Assembly: GCF_027923225.1 (NCBI RefSeq) | Contig: NZ_BSDI01000004.1 | Coordinates: 1,528 to 65,527, forward strand | Length of the DNA stretch: 64,000 nucleotides | Source: Phytohabitans aurantiacus | GTDB lineage: Bacteria > Actinomycetota > Actinomycetes > Mycobacteriales > Micromonosporaceae | Direction of reading: 5' to 3' | Part shown: positions 8,604 to 18,121 of the stretch, piece after piece | Numbering within the stretch: position 1 is the first letter of the stretch | Layout of the letters: each line of letters begins with the position of its first letter | Translations under genes and position numbers: made by a program | The notes under the pieces: generated by a model | Seen by the model: the letters and a program-made list of their open reading frames with translations, nothing else | The model's database searches: none | What the model was told of the DNA's origin: nothing

Positions 8604-9616
8604 GCATGCGCGCACGGATTTCCGCGCTCGTCGCCATCCTGCTGACCGCCACGCTCGGCGCGACCGGATACGTGCTCTACGAGCGGCAGGCGCAGGCCGA
8701 TTCGGTGGCGGCGGCGCCGAAGGTGCCCGTACGCGACGACCTCACCGCGCTGCGGGCCGCGCCACACCTCGTCTTCCGCAACACGGCGTTGGGCGACCGG
8801 TACGGGGAAGTCGCGGTCACGCCGCTCACCAACCCCGACGGTCCCCGGGCGATGACCGGCGCGTCCTGCGACCGGATCTACGCGACCAGCACCGACGCGA
8901 TCTGCCTGAGCGCCGACCGCGGACTCGTGACGACGTACAAGGCGAAGCTGCTCGACCAGAGCTGGGCCGAACGCCGCGACCTGCCGCTCGCCGGCATCCC
9001 CAGCCGCGCGAGGCTCTCCGCGGACGGCTCGCTGGTGGCGACGACCGCGTTCGTCTTCGGCGACTCGTACGCGAACCCGGGCCAGTTCTCCACCCGCACC
9101 GTCGTGTCCAAGGTGGACGGCACGGTGTTGGGCGACATCGAGCAGTTCGACCTCGTGGTCGACGGGAAAGTCGTCACGGCGGCCGACAAGAACCTGTGGG
9201 GCGTCACGTTCGCGGGCGGTAACCGCTTCTACGCCACCGCCGCGTCGGGCGGCAAGACGTGGCTCGTCGAAGGCGACCTGAGCACGAAGCGGGTCACCGC
9301 GTTGCGGTCCGATGTGGAGTGTCCGTCGCTGTCGCCGGACGGCACGCGGATCGCGTTCAAGAAGCACGGCAAGCTGCAGGCCGGAAAGTGGCGGCTGGCG
9401 GTGTACGACCTGAAGACCGGCAAGGAAACCGTGCTGGCCGAGCAGCGAAGCGTCGACGACCAGGCGGTGTGGCTCGACAACTCGCGGGTGCTCTACGGGC
9501 TGGCCCGCGACGGCGGCGACCGGGCGACCAGCGACATCTGGAGCGTGCCGGCCGACGGCACCGGTTCGCCGCAAATACTCGTGCACGACGCCTGGTCGCC
9601 GGCCGTGGTCCGGTGA
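8600..9616 (+). CDS. exported TolB-like/PD40 beta-propeller protein
   Basis: 338 residues from the ATG at 8600 (ATGA overlap). The N-terminal hydrophobic segment at about 5-27 (ISALVAILLTATLGATGYVL) is a signal anchor. The rest has repeated propeller blades; the clearest are 'CPSLSPDGTRIAFKKHG' with 'WRLAVYDLKTGKETVLA', and 'DDQAVWLDNSRVLYG' with 'SDIWSVPADGTG'. These are PD40/TolB-type units. No catalytic residues are evident. In this locus it could be a periplasm-side scaffold or sensor of the glycan machinery (inference). Confidence 0.75.
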   Translation: MSMRARISALVAILLTATLGATGYVLYERQAQADSVAAAPKVPVRDDLTALRAAPHLVFRNTALGDRYGEVAVTPLTNPDGPRAMTGASCDRIYATSTDAICLSADRGLVTTYKAKLLDQSWAERRDLPLAGIPSRARLSADGSLVATTAFVFGDSYANPGQFSTRTVVSKVDGTVLGDIEQFDLVVDGKVVTAADKNLWGVTFAGGNRFYATAASGGKTWLVEGDLSTKRVTALRSDVECPSLSPDGTRIAFKKHGKLQAGKWRLAVYDLKTGKETVLAEQRSVDDQAVWLDNSRVLYGLARDGGDRATSDIWSVPADGTGSPQILVHDAWSPAVVR

Positions 9617-10884
9617 CCACTTTGGAGGGTCTCTTGCGCATCCTCGTCTATCCACACGGCATGCATGTGGGTGGCAGCCAGCTCAACGCGATCGAGCTGG
9701 CCGCGGCCGTCCGCGACCTCGGGCACGAGGTGGCCGTCATCGGTGAGCCCGGCCCGCTGGTCGACCGCGTGACCGCGCTCGGCATGGAACACATCCCGAT
9801 CAGCGCCCGGCGCCGCCGCCCCTCCCCCACCGTCACCGCGAAGCTGCGCTCGCTGATCCGATCGCGCGGCATCGACATCGTGCACGGGTACGAGTGGCCG
9901 CCCGCCCTGGAGGCGAACGCCGCCGTGTACCCGGGCGGGCGCGCCGCCGCCGTCGCGACCGTGATGTCGATGGCGGTCGCGCCGTTCCTGCCCGCGTCGA
10001 TGCACCTCGTCGTCGGCACCGCCGCGCTCCAGCGGCACACCGCCGCCCGCCGCCCCGGCCCGGTGCACCTCATCGAGCCGCCGGTCGACGTCGAGCAGAA
10101 CGCGCCGGGCCACCCCACCGACGACTTCCGCGCCGAGTTCGGCCTCGGCCCCGGGTACGTCGACATCGTCGCCGTCACAAGGCTTTCCCCACAGCTCAAA
10201 CTGGAAGGCATCCTGACCGCCATCGACGCGATCGGCGAACTGGCCCGATCCGAGCCGGTCCGGCTGATCGTGGTCGGCGATGGGGTGGCCCGCGACACCG
10301 TGGCCGCCCGCGCGGAGGCCGCCAACCAGCGTGCCGGCCGCCGCGCCGTCGTACTGACCGGTGAGCTGCTCGACCCCCGGCCCGCGTACGCCGCCGCCGA
10401 CATCATGCTCGGCATGGGCGGCTCGGCCCTGCGCGCGCTGGCGTTCGGGCGACCATTGGTGGTGCAGGGCGAGGAAGCCTTCTGGGAGCTGCTCACGCCC
10501 GACAGCTGCGGCCTGTTCCTGGAGCAGGGCTGGTACGGCGTCGGCGACGGCAAGGATGGCGCTTCACGCCTCACCGGGGCGCTGCGGCGGCTGCTCGCCG
10601 ATCCGGTGGAACGGGCGGCCCTCGGGGCGTTCGGACGCGACCTGGTCGTCAACAGGTTCAGCCTGCAACGGGCGGCGCAGGTGCAGGAAGACATCTACCG
10701 GCAGGCGCTCGCGGTGCGGCAGCCGGCTGGCGCACGGGCCCGGGACGGGCTCCGCTCCATCGCCGGCCTGGCCGCTCACAAGGCCAAGCGCCGCTACGAG
10801 TCGTTGCGCCGCACCGCGGCCCGCGACGACTTCAACGCCCCCACCCTCGCGGCAGCCTCCCTGACCACCCAAACCAAACCGTGA
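9613..10884 (+). CDS. glycosyltransferase family 4 (GT-B)
   Basis: Up to 423 residues from the GTG at 9613, which overlaps the preceding TGA. A TTG at 9634 with GGAGGG just upstream is a good alternative start (LRILVYPHGMHVGGSQLNAIELA). The N-terminal Rossmann domain has the glycine-rich 'GMHVGGSQ' loop for acceptor binding. The C-terminal domain has 'IVVGDGVARDTVAARA' followed by 'AYAAADIMLGMGGSALRALAFGRPLVVQG'. That last segment stands where the family's EGFGL..EAMA motif is expected, here in divergent form. A basic tail of about 60 residues follows. The stop codon lies in the 54-bp inverted repeat. Likely a glycan-assembly transferase acting on the cytosolic membrane face. Confidence 0.85.
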   Translation: MTTLEGLLRILVYPHGMHVGGSQLNAIELAAAVRDLGHEVAVIGEPGPLVDRVTALGMEHIPISARRRRPSPTVTAKLRSLIRSRGIDIVHGYEWPPALEANAAVYPGGRAAAVATVMSMAVAPFLPASMHLVVGTAALQRHTAARRPGPVHLIEPPVDVEQNAPGHPTDDFRAEFGLGPGYVDIVAVTRLSPQLKLEGILTAIDAIGELARSEPVRLIVVGDGVARDTVAARAEAANQRAGRRAVVLTGELLDPRPAYAAADIMLGMGGSALRALAFGRPLVVQGEEAFWELLTPDSCGLFLEQGWYGVGDGKDGASRLTGALRRLLADPVERAALGAFGRDLVVNRFSLQRAAQVQEDIYRQALAVRQPAGARARDGLRSIAGLAAHKAKRRYESLRRTAARDDFNAPTLAAASLTTQTKP

Positions 10885-10934
10885 TCAGGGCGTCCCTCAA
10901 GTCGCCCTAACGACTTCGGGGACGCCCTGATCAC
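10881..10934. terminator. 54-bp inverted-repeat element, copy A (bidirectional terminator)
   Basis: GTGATCAGGGCGTCCC (10881-10896) pairs perfectly with the complement at 10919-10934, and inside it AAGTCG pairs with CGACTT. It lies between convergent genes and can act on both strands. The TGA of the glycosyltransferase (10882-10884) is made of its first bases. The flippase gene ends inside it, so the last dozen flippase codons are encoded by the right arm. Near-identical copies are at 23690-23743 and 52023-52076. Confidence 0.85.
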
Positions 10935-12387
10935 TGGTGGCGATGGTGTCGGCGGCCGCGCCGATGGTGCGGAGTTCGCCGAGGAGGTGGCGGCTGCGGT
11001 ACAGCAGTGCCGCCATCCCGGCCAGCCCCACCAGACCCGCCACCGCCAGTGCCAGCAGGTCCACGGTGATCAGGTGGCTGGTCACGGCTACCACCGCGCC
11101 CACCGCCGCCGCGCCCAGCACGGGCAGTGCCAGCCGAGAGCCCAGTGCCGCCGGTGCGATACCGGACCGGTGCAGCTCGAAGAGGTACACGGGCAGGACG
11201 ACCAGCAGCGCGACCGCGAGTTGTGCGGCACCCGCGCCGGCGAGCCCGCCGATGGCCGCGCCCGCGACGAGCGCGGGGATCAGCGCGACCAGCCACGCGA
11301 TCTGCGCGACGAGCACGACGCGGCTGCTGGCGAGGACGACGAAGTAGTCGTAGACGAGTTCGAAGATGATGCGCGCGGCGGCGACGAGCGCGAGCCACGG
11401 CAGGACCGCGGCCGCTGGCTCCCAGACGGTGCCGTAGACGAGCCGGATCAGCGGGTCGGCGGCGGCGCCCAGGGCGATGCACGCGGGCAGCGTGGCCGCG
11501 GCGAGTAGACCGGCCGTGGACAGGAAGGTGCGGCGCATCGCCGGGCGGTCTGCTTGCAGCCGGGCGAGTGCGGCGGGCGCGACGGCCCGCACCGGTTGGG
11601 AGAAGATGTTGACGGGCCAGCCGGCGAGGTTGGCGGCGAGGACGTAGTACCCGAGCCAGACGGGGCCGAGCGTGGCGCCGACGAGCAGGCGGTCGACGTT
11701 GTTGACGGCGAAGACGATGATGCTCGACCCGGCGAGCGGCAGGCCGAAGCGCATGAGGTCTCTGGCCTTGTCGCGGCGGAGCCCGAAGCGCATGGCGTGC
11801 GGCACGAACGCGATCAGCAGCACGGCGCCGACGAGCGCCCCGGTGAGTCGCCCGACCGCGAGGCTCATGGCGCCCATACCGCCGACGGCGCAGGCGATCG
11901 AGGTGAGCGAGCCGATCCAGTGGGTGCACTGGTCGACGATGGTCTTGCGGCCCTGCTGGAACTCGCGCTGGAGCATCGCCGCCGGCGTGGCGACGAGGCC
12001 GTCGATGATGACGCTGACGCAGAGCAGGCGGACCACGGGGGTCGCGTCGGGCTCGCCCATGGCCGCGGCGAAAGCCGGCGCGCCGAGGAAGCATCCAATG
12101 TAGACAAGGACGCTGGAGACGACCGAGATGGTGAGCACGGTGGGCGCGATCTCGCGCGGCTCGCCCGGCCAGCGGACGATCGCCAGGCTGACGCCCAGTT
12201 CGTTGAAGCTGAGCACGGCGAGCAGCGCCACGGTGGCGACCGCGAACGTGCCGAACTCTTCGGGACCGAGGAGGCGGGCGATGGCGATGCCGATGGCGAG
12301 CGTGCTGAGCCGGCCGAGGGCGGTGCTCGCGAAGCTCCAGCCGAGCGCCTTGCCGGCCCGGTTGAAAAGCGAGCTGTCCTGACTCAC
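10897..12387 (-). CDS. Wzx-like polysaccharide flippase (MOP superfamily)
   Basis: 496 residues from the GTG at 12387; GGGGAG precedes it by about 5 nt, and the upstream open frame is non-coding in character. About 12-14 hydrophobic segments. The N-terminus 'ALGWSFASTALGRLSTLAIGIAIARLLGPEEFGTFAVA' is the typical start of the polysaccharide-synthesis/PST flippases, with the conserved LGPEEFG turn. 'FGLPLAGSSIIVFAVNNVDRLLVGATLGPVWLGYYVLA' is the mid-protein repeat of the same fold. It should move lipid-linked oligosaccharide units across the membrane for the glycan made by this locus. Its C-terminus (SDQGVPEVVRAT) is encoded by the inverted-repeat element copy A. Confidence 0.9.
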   Translation of the reverse strand: MSQDSSLFNRAGKALGWSFASTALGRLSTLAIGIAIARLLGPEEFGTFAVATVALLAVLSFNELGVSLAIVRWPGEPREIAPTVLTISVVSSVLVYIGCFLGAPAFAAAMGEPDATPVVRLLCVSVIIDGLVATPAAMLQREFQQGRKTIVDQCTHWIGSLTSIACAVGGMGAMSLAVGRLTGALVGAVLLIAFVPHAMRFGLRRDKARDLMRFGLPLAGSSIIVFAVNNVDRLLVGATLGPVWLGYYVLAANLAGWPVNIFSQPVRAVAPAALARLQADRPAMRRTFLSTAGLLAAATLPACIALGAAADPLIRLVYGTVWEPAAAVLPWLALVAAARIIFELVYDYFVVLASSRVVLVAQIAWLVALIPALVAGAAIGGLAGAGAAQLAVALLVVLPVYLFELHRSGIAPAALGSRLALPVLGAAAVGAVVAVTSHLITVDLLALAVAGLVGLAGMAALLYRSRHLLGELRTIGAAADTIATSDQGVPEVVRAT

Positions 12388-12411
12388 GTGCGCTCCCCGT
12401 TCGGCGAGGTG

Positions 12412-12440
12412 CGGCCGGCCCCCGGACTGGGGACCGGCCG
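12412..12440 (-). terminator. GC hairpin between two minus-strand genes
   Basis: CGGCCGGCCCCC (12412-12423) can pair with GGGGACCGGCCG (12429-12440) around a short loop with one mismatch. It lies just after the stop of the large secreted protein gene and just before the flippase gene. It is a likely factor-independent terminator of the actinobacterial type without a U-tract. Confidence 0.6.
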
Positions 12441-12457
12441 CGTGTGCATAACCTCGA

Positions 12458-15400
12458 TCAGCTTGCCTGGAACACGACGTCGACCCAGTAGTTGTGGCCC
12501 GCGCCGTTGTTCGGATAGACGCCGCCCGATCCGTACCGGTACACCCCGCCGTACCCTGGCACGTGCAGCGGAGGCCGGTCAAGGCCGAGCGCGCCGAACC
12601 CGTTGACCGTGGCCGCGTAGTGTCCAGCGGGTGCGTGGTACGAGACCACATAGGTGGTGTTGGCCGCGATGGTCACCGGAGTCGCCAGCGTGGCGGTCTG
12701 CCACCCGGAGGCCGACTCGTTGGTGAACGTCACGGTGCCGAGCGCCTCACCGGCGGTCGACCAGATCGTGCCGGTGTGCGTGCCGGTGTTGCCGGATCCC
12801 TTGTAGAACCGGATCGCGGTCACCGTGCCCGCCACGTCCGAGCGGAACTTGGCGCCCACCTCGATAGCGTCGTTGTCGTTCCAGCTCGTCGAGGCCGGCG
12901 TGTCGCTCGCCGTGAAGATCGTCGTACCGCTCGGCCACTGCGTCTCCGTCGGAGACGGCGTCGGGGTCGGACTCGGCGACGTGGTTGGCGTCGGCGACGC
13001 GGTAGGCGACGAACTGGGCGTCGGCGACGGACCGCCACCGCTACCCGGTATGAACATCGGCTCGACCCAGTAGTTGGAGGAGTTGTACGCCTCCTGCGGG
13101 AACGCCGGGGTCGACGAGTAGTTGTAGACCCCGTTGTTGCCCGACGGCGCCGTCATCTGCCCGAACGTGTAGGTCGAGGTGAAGAAGTTGCCGGTGGCCG
13201 AGTAGTGGCCGGTCGGCGCGTGGTACGACGCCACGTACGTGGTGCCGGCGTTGACCGTCACCGGCGTCGTGAACCGCGCTGTCTGCCAGCCGGTGCCGCC
13301 CTCGTTGGTGAAGGTGACCCGGCCCATCTGCGTGCCGCCGCTGGACCACAGCGTGCCCACGTGGGTGCCGCTGTTGCCCGCGCCCTTGTAGAACCGGATG
13401 CCGGCGACCGTGCCGTTGACCTGTGGCGTGAACTTCACGCCCAGCTCCACCGCGTTGTTGTCGTTGACGCTCGGGTCGACCGGCGAGGCGTTCGTGGCGA
13501 ACAGCCGGGACACCGCCGGGTCCAGCTCAGTGGTGAACTGCCACGTGCGCGGCGAGTCCATCGCGTTGCCCGAGGTGTCGCTCGCCTGCGCCGAAACCGT
13601 GTACATGGTCTCCGGCGCCAGCGAAGCGGACGGCGTGAACGTGGCCGTCTTGCTGGTGCTGTCGTACGCCACCGAGCCGGCGACCGACGCGTTGCTGGGG
13701 TTCTTCACGGTGAAGACCAGCGACGAGGGGTTGATCGCCTTGGAGAACACCGCCGCGGGCTTGGTCGTGACGGCGATGTCGGTGGAGTCGGGCAGCGGCA
13801 GGGCGGACAGTACCGTCGGCGCCGCCGAGCTGCTCGGCGTGAACATGACGTCGACGAAGTAGTTGCTGTCCTTGTAGCTGCCCGCCGGGAAGCCGGCCCC
13901 TTCCTTGTACACACCGTTGCCGTACTCGCTGTTGGAGCGCAGCGCGGTGAGCGGGTAGGAGACGAAGTCCGAGGCGGTGAACACGCCCTGGTCGCCCGCG
14001 TAGTGGCCGTTGGGTGCGTAGTACGACGCCACGTACGTGGTGTTGGCGTGTACCAGCACCGAGTTGGCGAAGGTGACCTTCTGCCAGCCGCTCGTGGTTT
14101 CGCCGCTGAACGTGGCCGTGGCGAGCTTGCTGCCGCCGTTGGACCACAGGGAGCCGGTGTGCGTACCGGTGTTGCCCGTGCCCTTGTAGAAGCGGATACC
14201 CGTGATGTAGCCGTCGGTCTGCGGCGTGAACCGCACACCCAGCTCCATCGCCTCGGTGTCGGAGACCGCGGCGGTCACCGGCGTACGCGCACCGAAGATG
14301 GTGCTCGGACCGGTCAGGTTGACCGTGCGGCTCGCCGGCTGACCGATGTTGGCCGTGTCGTCGATGGCTCGCGCCAGGATCGACTGGGTGCCCGCGCCGG
14401 TGGTGTAGAAGGTGTACGACCAGGAGGTCGTACCCGTGGCGGGGTGCCACTTCGCGCCGCCGTCGTACGACACCTCGACGCCCGCGACCTGGCCACCGGT
14501 GTCAGCGGCGGTGCCGGTGACGGTGACCTGGTTGCCGTTGACCACGCTGGCGCCGTTAGCCGGCGACGTGATGGTCGTGGTGGGCGCGGTCGAGTCGTTC
14601 GAGGCGGTCGGCATGGTGCGGCCGGACATGATGGTGCCCGGGAACGCGCCCATGTCGCCGAGGATGTTGAGGGTCGCCTGCTGCATGGACGTGTCGACCG
14701 GCTCGACGGTGCCGTCGTGGTACTCGTCGAGGCCCCACGCCCACTGGATCGTGCCGGCGCCGAAGACCAGCGCGCCGCTGGGCGCCCGGTACAGCGTCAG
14801 GTGGTGCGTGGTCGTGCCCGGCGTGACCGTGTTGCCGTAGTCGCGCAGGTACTCGGGCGTCTCACCGGTGGTGGTGGAGAGCCGGATCAGGCCCGCTGGC
14901 CGGAAGCCGTTGTCGAGGTCCTCGTCGGACTCGTAGCCCACGGTGTGCGGCGCGAGCGTGGTCGACTGATTGGTGGCGGCGCGGCTGGCCACCGTCGAGT
15001 TACGCCACAGCCGGTACTTGCCCTGATTCGCCGGTACCTGGATGGCCAGGTCGACGTTGTTCGACATGTACGCGGTGCCGGTGAGCGCGTTTTCCGGCCG
15101 GTTGCCGTCGGACGGCGGCGTGAACCGCGGGTCGCGCCAGGTGCCGGTCCACTCGGTCGTGGGGTCGATCTTGTCGTTGGCCCAGGTCTCCTTGTAGCAG
15201 ACGAGGGTCCGGTACGCGGTGTTCGTGCCGTCCTTGCTGGCCTCGTACCGCGTCTTCCAGTACACCTCGTTGCCGCTGAAGAACGCGAGGTTGACGCCCG
15301 CGTCGCGCGCCGACTCGACGTTGGCCCGCTGCTGCTCCGACCAGTACTCGTCGTGGCCGGTTGACAGGAAGACCTGGTGGTTCTTGATGAGGTTGCCCCG

Positions 15401-16288
15401 GCGGTCGGAGTCGACACCGGTGGTGTAGCTGATGTCGTATCCGTTGCGCTCCAGGAACCGCAGCATCGGGTACTCGTTGCTGAAGAGGAAGTCCTCAGGG
15501 TTGTTGCCGCGGGTGCCGAACGGGCGGTTATAGCTGATCTTGTAGGCCCGTCCGTTGTCCTGGCCGTGGTAGAAGTTGCTGCCGCCGTACATGTTGTAGG
15601 CGTGCCAGGTCGTGTCGGAGGTCTGGAAGAACAGGTCCGACGTGCTGGAGTCGTTGCGGACGATGAAGGTGATGTGGCTGCTGTCCCCGTTGCCGTTCGG
15701 GTCGGTGCGGGTCAGCTTCGCGACGAAGACGCCGGACACGACCGTGCTGGGCACCGTCCACTGTGCCGAGACGGCCCAGTTGCCACAGTCGAAGTTCTCG
15801 GTGGCGGTGTCGGTGAGGCAGGCGGGCTGAGTCTGGGGGAGCGAGACCGAGGGCGTCACGCTGGTGATCTTGCGAGCGCCATCGCCGTTGTACCAGCCGA
15901 GCCGGTAAATGTCGATGTTGTACGCGGTCGCGGGAGTCTTGATTTTGAACCGGATCGTGCCACCGACGTTGACACTGATGTCGGTGGCGAAGCCCTGGAT
16001 CGATTCCTCACCGGCTTCGTAAATGTCCCATTCGGACGCCGGTGAGCCCTGCTTGCTGTTCTCGCAAGCGACCGGGTTGATGAGTGGAACACAGGGGTCG
16101 GCTGCCGCCATCGCCGCGGGCACGACGACAAGGCCGCCAGCCACCACGGCGACAGCCGCGGCGCCGGCCGCGATCCATCCACGCCTACCCAGCGGGACAA
16201 GGCCGATCCGCTTCGACGCGGAACCTGCCACCCGCAACACAGCCCCCGTGGCCACCTGGCGCAAGCGCCCCGGGACGCTCGGTCTCAC
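12458..16288 (-). CDS. large secreted protein: DMFase-large-subunit-like domain, Ig-like domains and three DUF4082 domains
   Basis: 1276 residues from the GTG at 16288, chosen for GAGAGGTGG about 8 nt upstream. A 30-residue basic lead precedes a hydrophobic segment (about 33-56) ending in AMAAAD, an export signal. Residues about 75-560 resemble the large subunit of N,N-dimethylformamidase (DIYRLGWYNGDGARK; STGHDEYWSEQQR; NLAFFSGNEVYWKTRYE). An Ig-like domain follows (about 563-653), then DUF4082-like (659-816), a SbsA-type Ig domain (823-919), DUF4082-like (926-1079), a Pro/Thr/Ser linker (1081-1121) and a third DUF4082-like domain (1123-1276). The three share 'GIRFYKG.GN.GTH.G.LWS' and 'TTYV.SYHAP.GHY'. 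Function is unknown. The repeated C-terminal modules suggest glycan or surface binding. The name of the first domain is not evidence for amidase activity. Confidence 0.8.
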   Translation of the reverse strand: MRPSVPGRLRQVATGAVLRVAGSASKRIGLVPLGRRGWIAAGAAAVAVVAGGLVVVPAAMAAADPCVPLINPVACENSKQGSPASEWDIYEAGEESIQGFATDISVNVGGTIRFKIKTPATAYNIDIYRLGWYNGDGARKITSVTPSVSLPQTQPACLTDTATENFDCGNWAVSAQWTVPSTVVSGVFVAKLTRTDPNGNGDSSHITFIVRNDSSTSDLFFQTSDTTWHAYNMYGGSNFYHGQDNGRAYKISYNRPFGTRGNNPEDFLFSNEYPMLRFLERNGYDISYTTGVDSDRRGNLIKNHQVFLSTGHDEYWSEQQRANVESARDAGVNLAFFSGNEVYWKTRYEASKDGTNTAYRTLVCYKETWANDKIDPTTEWTGTWRDPRFTPPSDGNRPENALTGTAYMSNNVDLAIQVPANQGKYRLWRNSTVASRAATNQSTTLAPHTVGYESDEDLDNGFRPAGLIRLSTTTGETPEYLRDYGNTVTPGTTTHHLTLYRAPSGALVFGAGTIQWAWGLDEYHDGTVEPVDTSMQQATLNILGDMGAFPGTIMSGRTMPTASNDSTAPTTTITSPANGASVVNGNQVTVTGTAADTGGQVAGVEVSYDGGAKWHPATGTTSWSYTFYTTGAGTQSILARAIDDTANIGQPASRTVNLTGPSTIFGARTPVTAAVSDTEAMELGVRFTPQTDGYITGIRFYKGTGNTGTHTGSLWSNGGSKLATATFSGETTSGWQKVTFANSVLVHANTTYVASYYAPNGHYAGDQGVFTASDFVSYPLTALRSNSEYGNGVYKEGAGFPAGSYKDSNYFVDVMFTPSSSAAPTVLSALPLPDSTDIAVTTKPAAVFSKAINPSSLVFTVKNPSNASVAGSVAYDSTSKTATFTPSASLAPETMYTVSAQASDTSGNAMDSPRTWQFTTELDPAVSRLFATNASPVDPSVNDNNAVELGVKFTPQVNGTVAGIRFYKGAGNSGTHVGTLWSSGGTQMGRVTFTNEGGTGWQTARFTTPVTVNAGTTYVASYHAPTGHYSATGNFFTSTYTFGQMTAPSGNNGVYNYSSTPAFPQEAYNSSNYWVEPMFIPGSGGGPSPTPSSSPTASPTPTTSPSPTPTPSPTETQWPSGTTIFTASDTPASTSWNDNDAIEVGAKFRSDVAGTVTAIRFYKGSGNTGTHTGTIWSTAGEALGTVTFTNESASGWQTATLATPVTIAANTTYVVSYHAPAGHYAATVNGFGALGLDRPPLHVPGYGGVYRYGSGGVYPNNGAGHNYWVDVVFQAS

Positions 16289-16708
16289 CTTTGCGCCACC
16301 TCTCTCATCTCTCCCGCTATCCACAACCGGTCGCCCCCTTAGCGCCCGCGACACCCTCAATGACCCCGTTAGCCTTAATAAGCGTGGGGAAACGCTAGCT
16401 CCGCCCAGCAAGGGCCACAATTATCGGATGCGGCTGCTCCCACACCAAGCCGGTCGGCTGCCGCTCGACCGTTTGGACACCCCCGTTGGGAGTACATCGA
16501 CCGGTCATCGATGAAACAATCCTCGGAAGCCTTTGTATACAACCGTTTGGGCAGGTCAGAGCCGCTAGAACGGCCTCCATGAATACGTCGCTGGTGGGCC
16601 CGTGCCGGGTAAACGCGAACCGTATTTGTCAGGAAGCCGACATGTAAATGTAAGAATCGCCACGCACGCTCGGTAACTGCATTGTCCGCTTTTCGCCAAC
16701 GTCTCGCC
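16289..16708. other. 420-bp intergenic region upstream of the large secreted protein gene
   Basis: No convincing coding frame on either strand. It is notably less GC-rich than its surroundings and must hold the promoter of the minus-strand gene starting at 16288. An imperfect dyad with AGCGT (16381-16385) and ACGCT (16392-16396) around GGGGAA lies about 95-105 bp before the start and could be an operator. A long untranslated leader is possible. I do not recognise a known riboswitch in it. Confidence 0.4.
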
Positions 16709-18121
16709 CTAAACCCGTACCGGCGTGCGCGGCGCCTCTTCCCGGGAGTCTTCGGGCGAGACCGATCCGGGCCCCATCGTGCGCACCTGGCGCGACGGGT
16801 GCACCAGCCTCCACAGCGCACCCGCGCATCCGGTGAGGAGCGACAGCACGAACACGAACGTCGTGAACGACAGCGCGTCGAACGTGCCCTCGACGACGAT
16901 CGCGACCACCTGCACGGCCATCAGGCAGCCACACAGGTGCCGGTCGGCGGCGTCGGCCGATCGGCGGTACGCCATCCACGCCAGCACGATCGCGGTCATG
17001 TGCAGGCCGAACAGCGCGGCCACGCCCACGATGCCGCCGCTCACCACGTGGCCAAGCCACTGGTTGTCGAGGAACGTGTAGACGGTCGGGATGAACGTGC
17101 CCTGCCCGCGCCCGAACCATGGCCGCTGGCTGAAGAAGTACCCCACGATCTCGTAGTCGTCCTTGCGGCCCTGCACGCTCGGGTCGTTGCCCCAACCGGA
17201 GAACAGACCCGTGACCGAGCCCAGCAGGCCGGGCCGGACGACCACGAGCGCGGCGAACAGGCCGAGGAACGGTACGACCAGGTTGTACCGCATCCGCCAG
17301 TTCCAGAAGGGCACCATGATGGCCAGCCCGATGAGCAGGGCGAGCGTGCCGGTGCGGGACACCGACATCGGGATCGCGGCCAGGATCAGCAGCGCCGCCA
17401 CGCTGGCGCACTGCCGCACCAGGCTCTTCTCGGCGAACCGGGCGACGTGCACCGCGAACGGCAGGATCATCGCCATGACCGCACCGAACTCGATGTAGTG
17501 CGTCGCCGTGCTCGCCACACCCGACCGGGACGACCCTTCGATCGGGACGCCCGCGCCGTAGTTGCTCAGCTCCGACAGGCCGGGCAGCTGGATGTACGCG
17601 GCCAGGTCGACGCCGATCGTCGACTGCGCGATGCCGATGAACGCCATGCCGGACGCGGCGAAGACCAGCGTCTGCAGAACACTGTCGAGGCGCTGCCGGT
17701 TCGGTACCCCGTCGGCGAACGCGATGATCGGACCCAGCATCGCGAAGACGGCGAGCATCGCCCGGTCGGCGCCGCTCGCCTCGATCGACGGCATGCCGCG
17801 GTACAGCCCCGCCGCGTACGAGACCATGTAGCTGCCGAGGTAGGCGGCGACCGCCCACCGCATCGGCTGCGGCCCGCGGCTGGTGAGCCTCGGATGGGTC
17901 CGGGACAGCGCCCAGATCATGAACAGCCCCATGCTCAGCAGCGTCACCGGTCGCCCGAGGTCGCTGAGCTGAGGCACCACCTGCCCGACAGGGAGTAGCA
18001 GCGCCAGGATCACGGCCAGGCTCAGGAGGAAGCTGACGTCGAACAGGTGGCGACGGCGCCGGGACGCGTACGTGCCGGCGTCTACCAGCGAGGGGTCGAG
18101 GTCTACGGCTGCCGCGGTCAA
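16709..18121 (-). CDS. O-antigen ligase/polymerase-like membrane protein (Wzy_C type)
   Basis: 470 residues. It starts at TTG 18121, which overlaps the stop of the upstream Wzz-like gene (TTGA). About 10-12 hydrophobic segments, with an extended outer loop around 'GVPIEGSSRSGVASTATHYIEFGAVMA'. 'MSVSRTGTLALLIGLAIMVPFWNW' and 'YEIVGYFFSQRPWFGRGQGTF' are the conserved core of O-antigen ligase/Wzy-type proteins (SR[TS]...; ...P..G.G.G.F). It should polymerise or transfer lipid-linked glycan on the outer face of the membrane. The pairing with a Wzz-like gene favours a Wzy polymerase role. A basic, acidic-capped tail follows the last helix. Confidence 0.85.
   Translation of the reverse strand: MTAAAVDLDPSLVDAGTYASRRRRHLFDVSFLLSLAVILALLLPVGQVVPQLSDLGRPVTLLSMGLFMIWALSRTHPRLTSRGPQPMRWAVAAYLGSYMVSYAAGLYRGMPSIEASGADRAMLAVFAMLGPIIAFADGVPNRQRLDSVLQTLVFAASGMAFIGIAQSTIGVDLAAYIQLPGLSELSNYGAGVPIEGSSRSGVASTATHYIEFGAVMAMILPFAVHVARFAEKSLVRQCASVAALLILAAIPMSVSRTGTLALLIGLAIMVPFWNWRMRYNLVVPFLGLFAALVVVRPGLLGSVTGLFSGWGNDPSVQGRKDDYEIVGYFFSQRPWFGRGQGTFIPTVYTFLDNQWLGHVVSGGIVGVAALFGLHMTAIVLAWMAYRRSADAADRHLCGCLMAVQVVAIVVEGTFDALSFTTFVFVLSLLTGCAGALWRLVHPSRQVRTMGPGSVSPEDSREEAPRTPVRV

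Noticed and set aside
12494..15364. 956-residue plus-strand frame opposite the large secreted protein
   Set aside because: Arg/Val/Gly-rich composition of a shadow frame; the minus strand carries repeated recognisable domains.
16289..16708. c-di-AMP or other riboswitch before the large secreted protein
   Set aside because: The region is long enough, but I could not find the conserved core elements of known classes.
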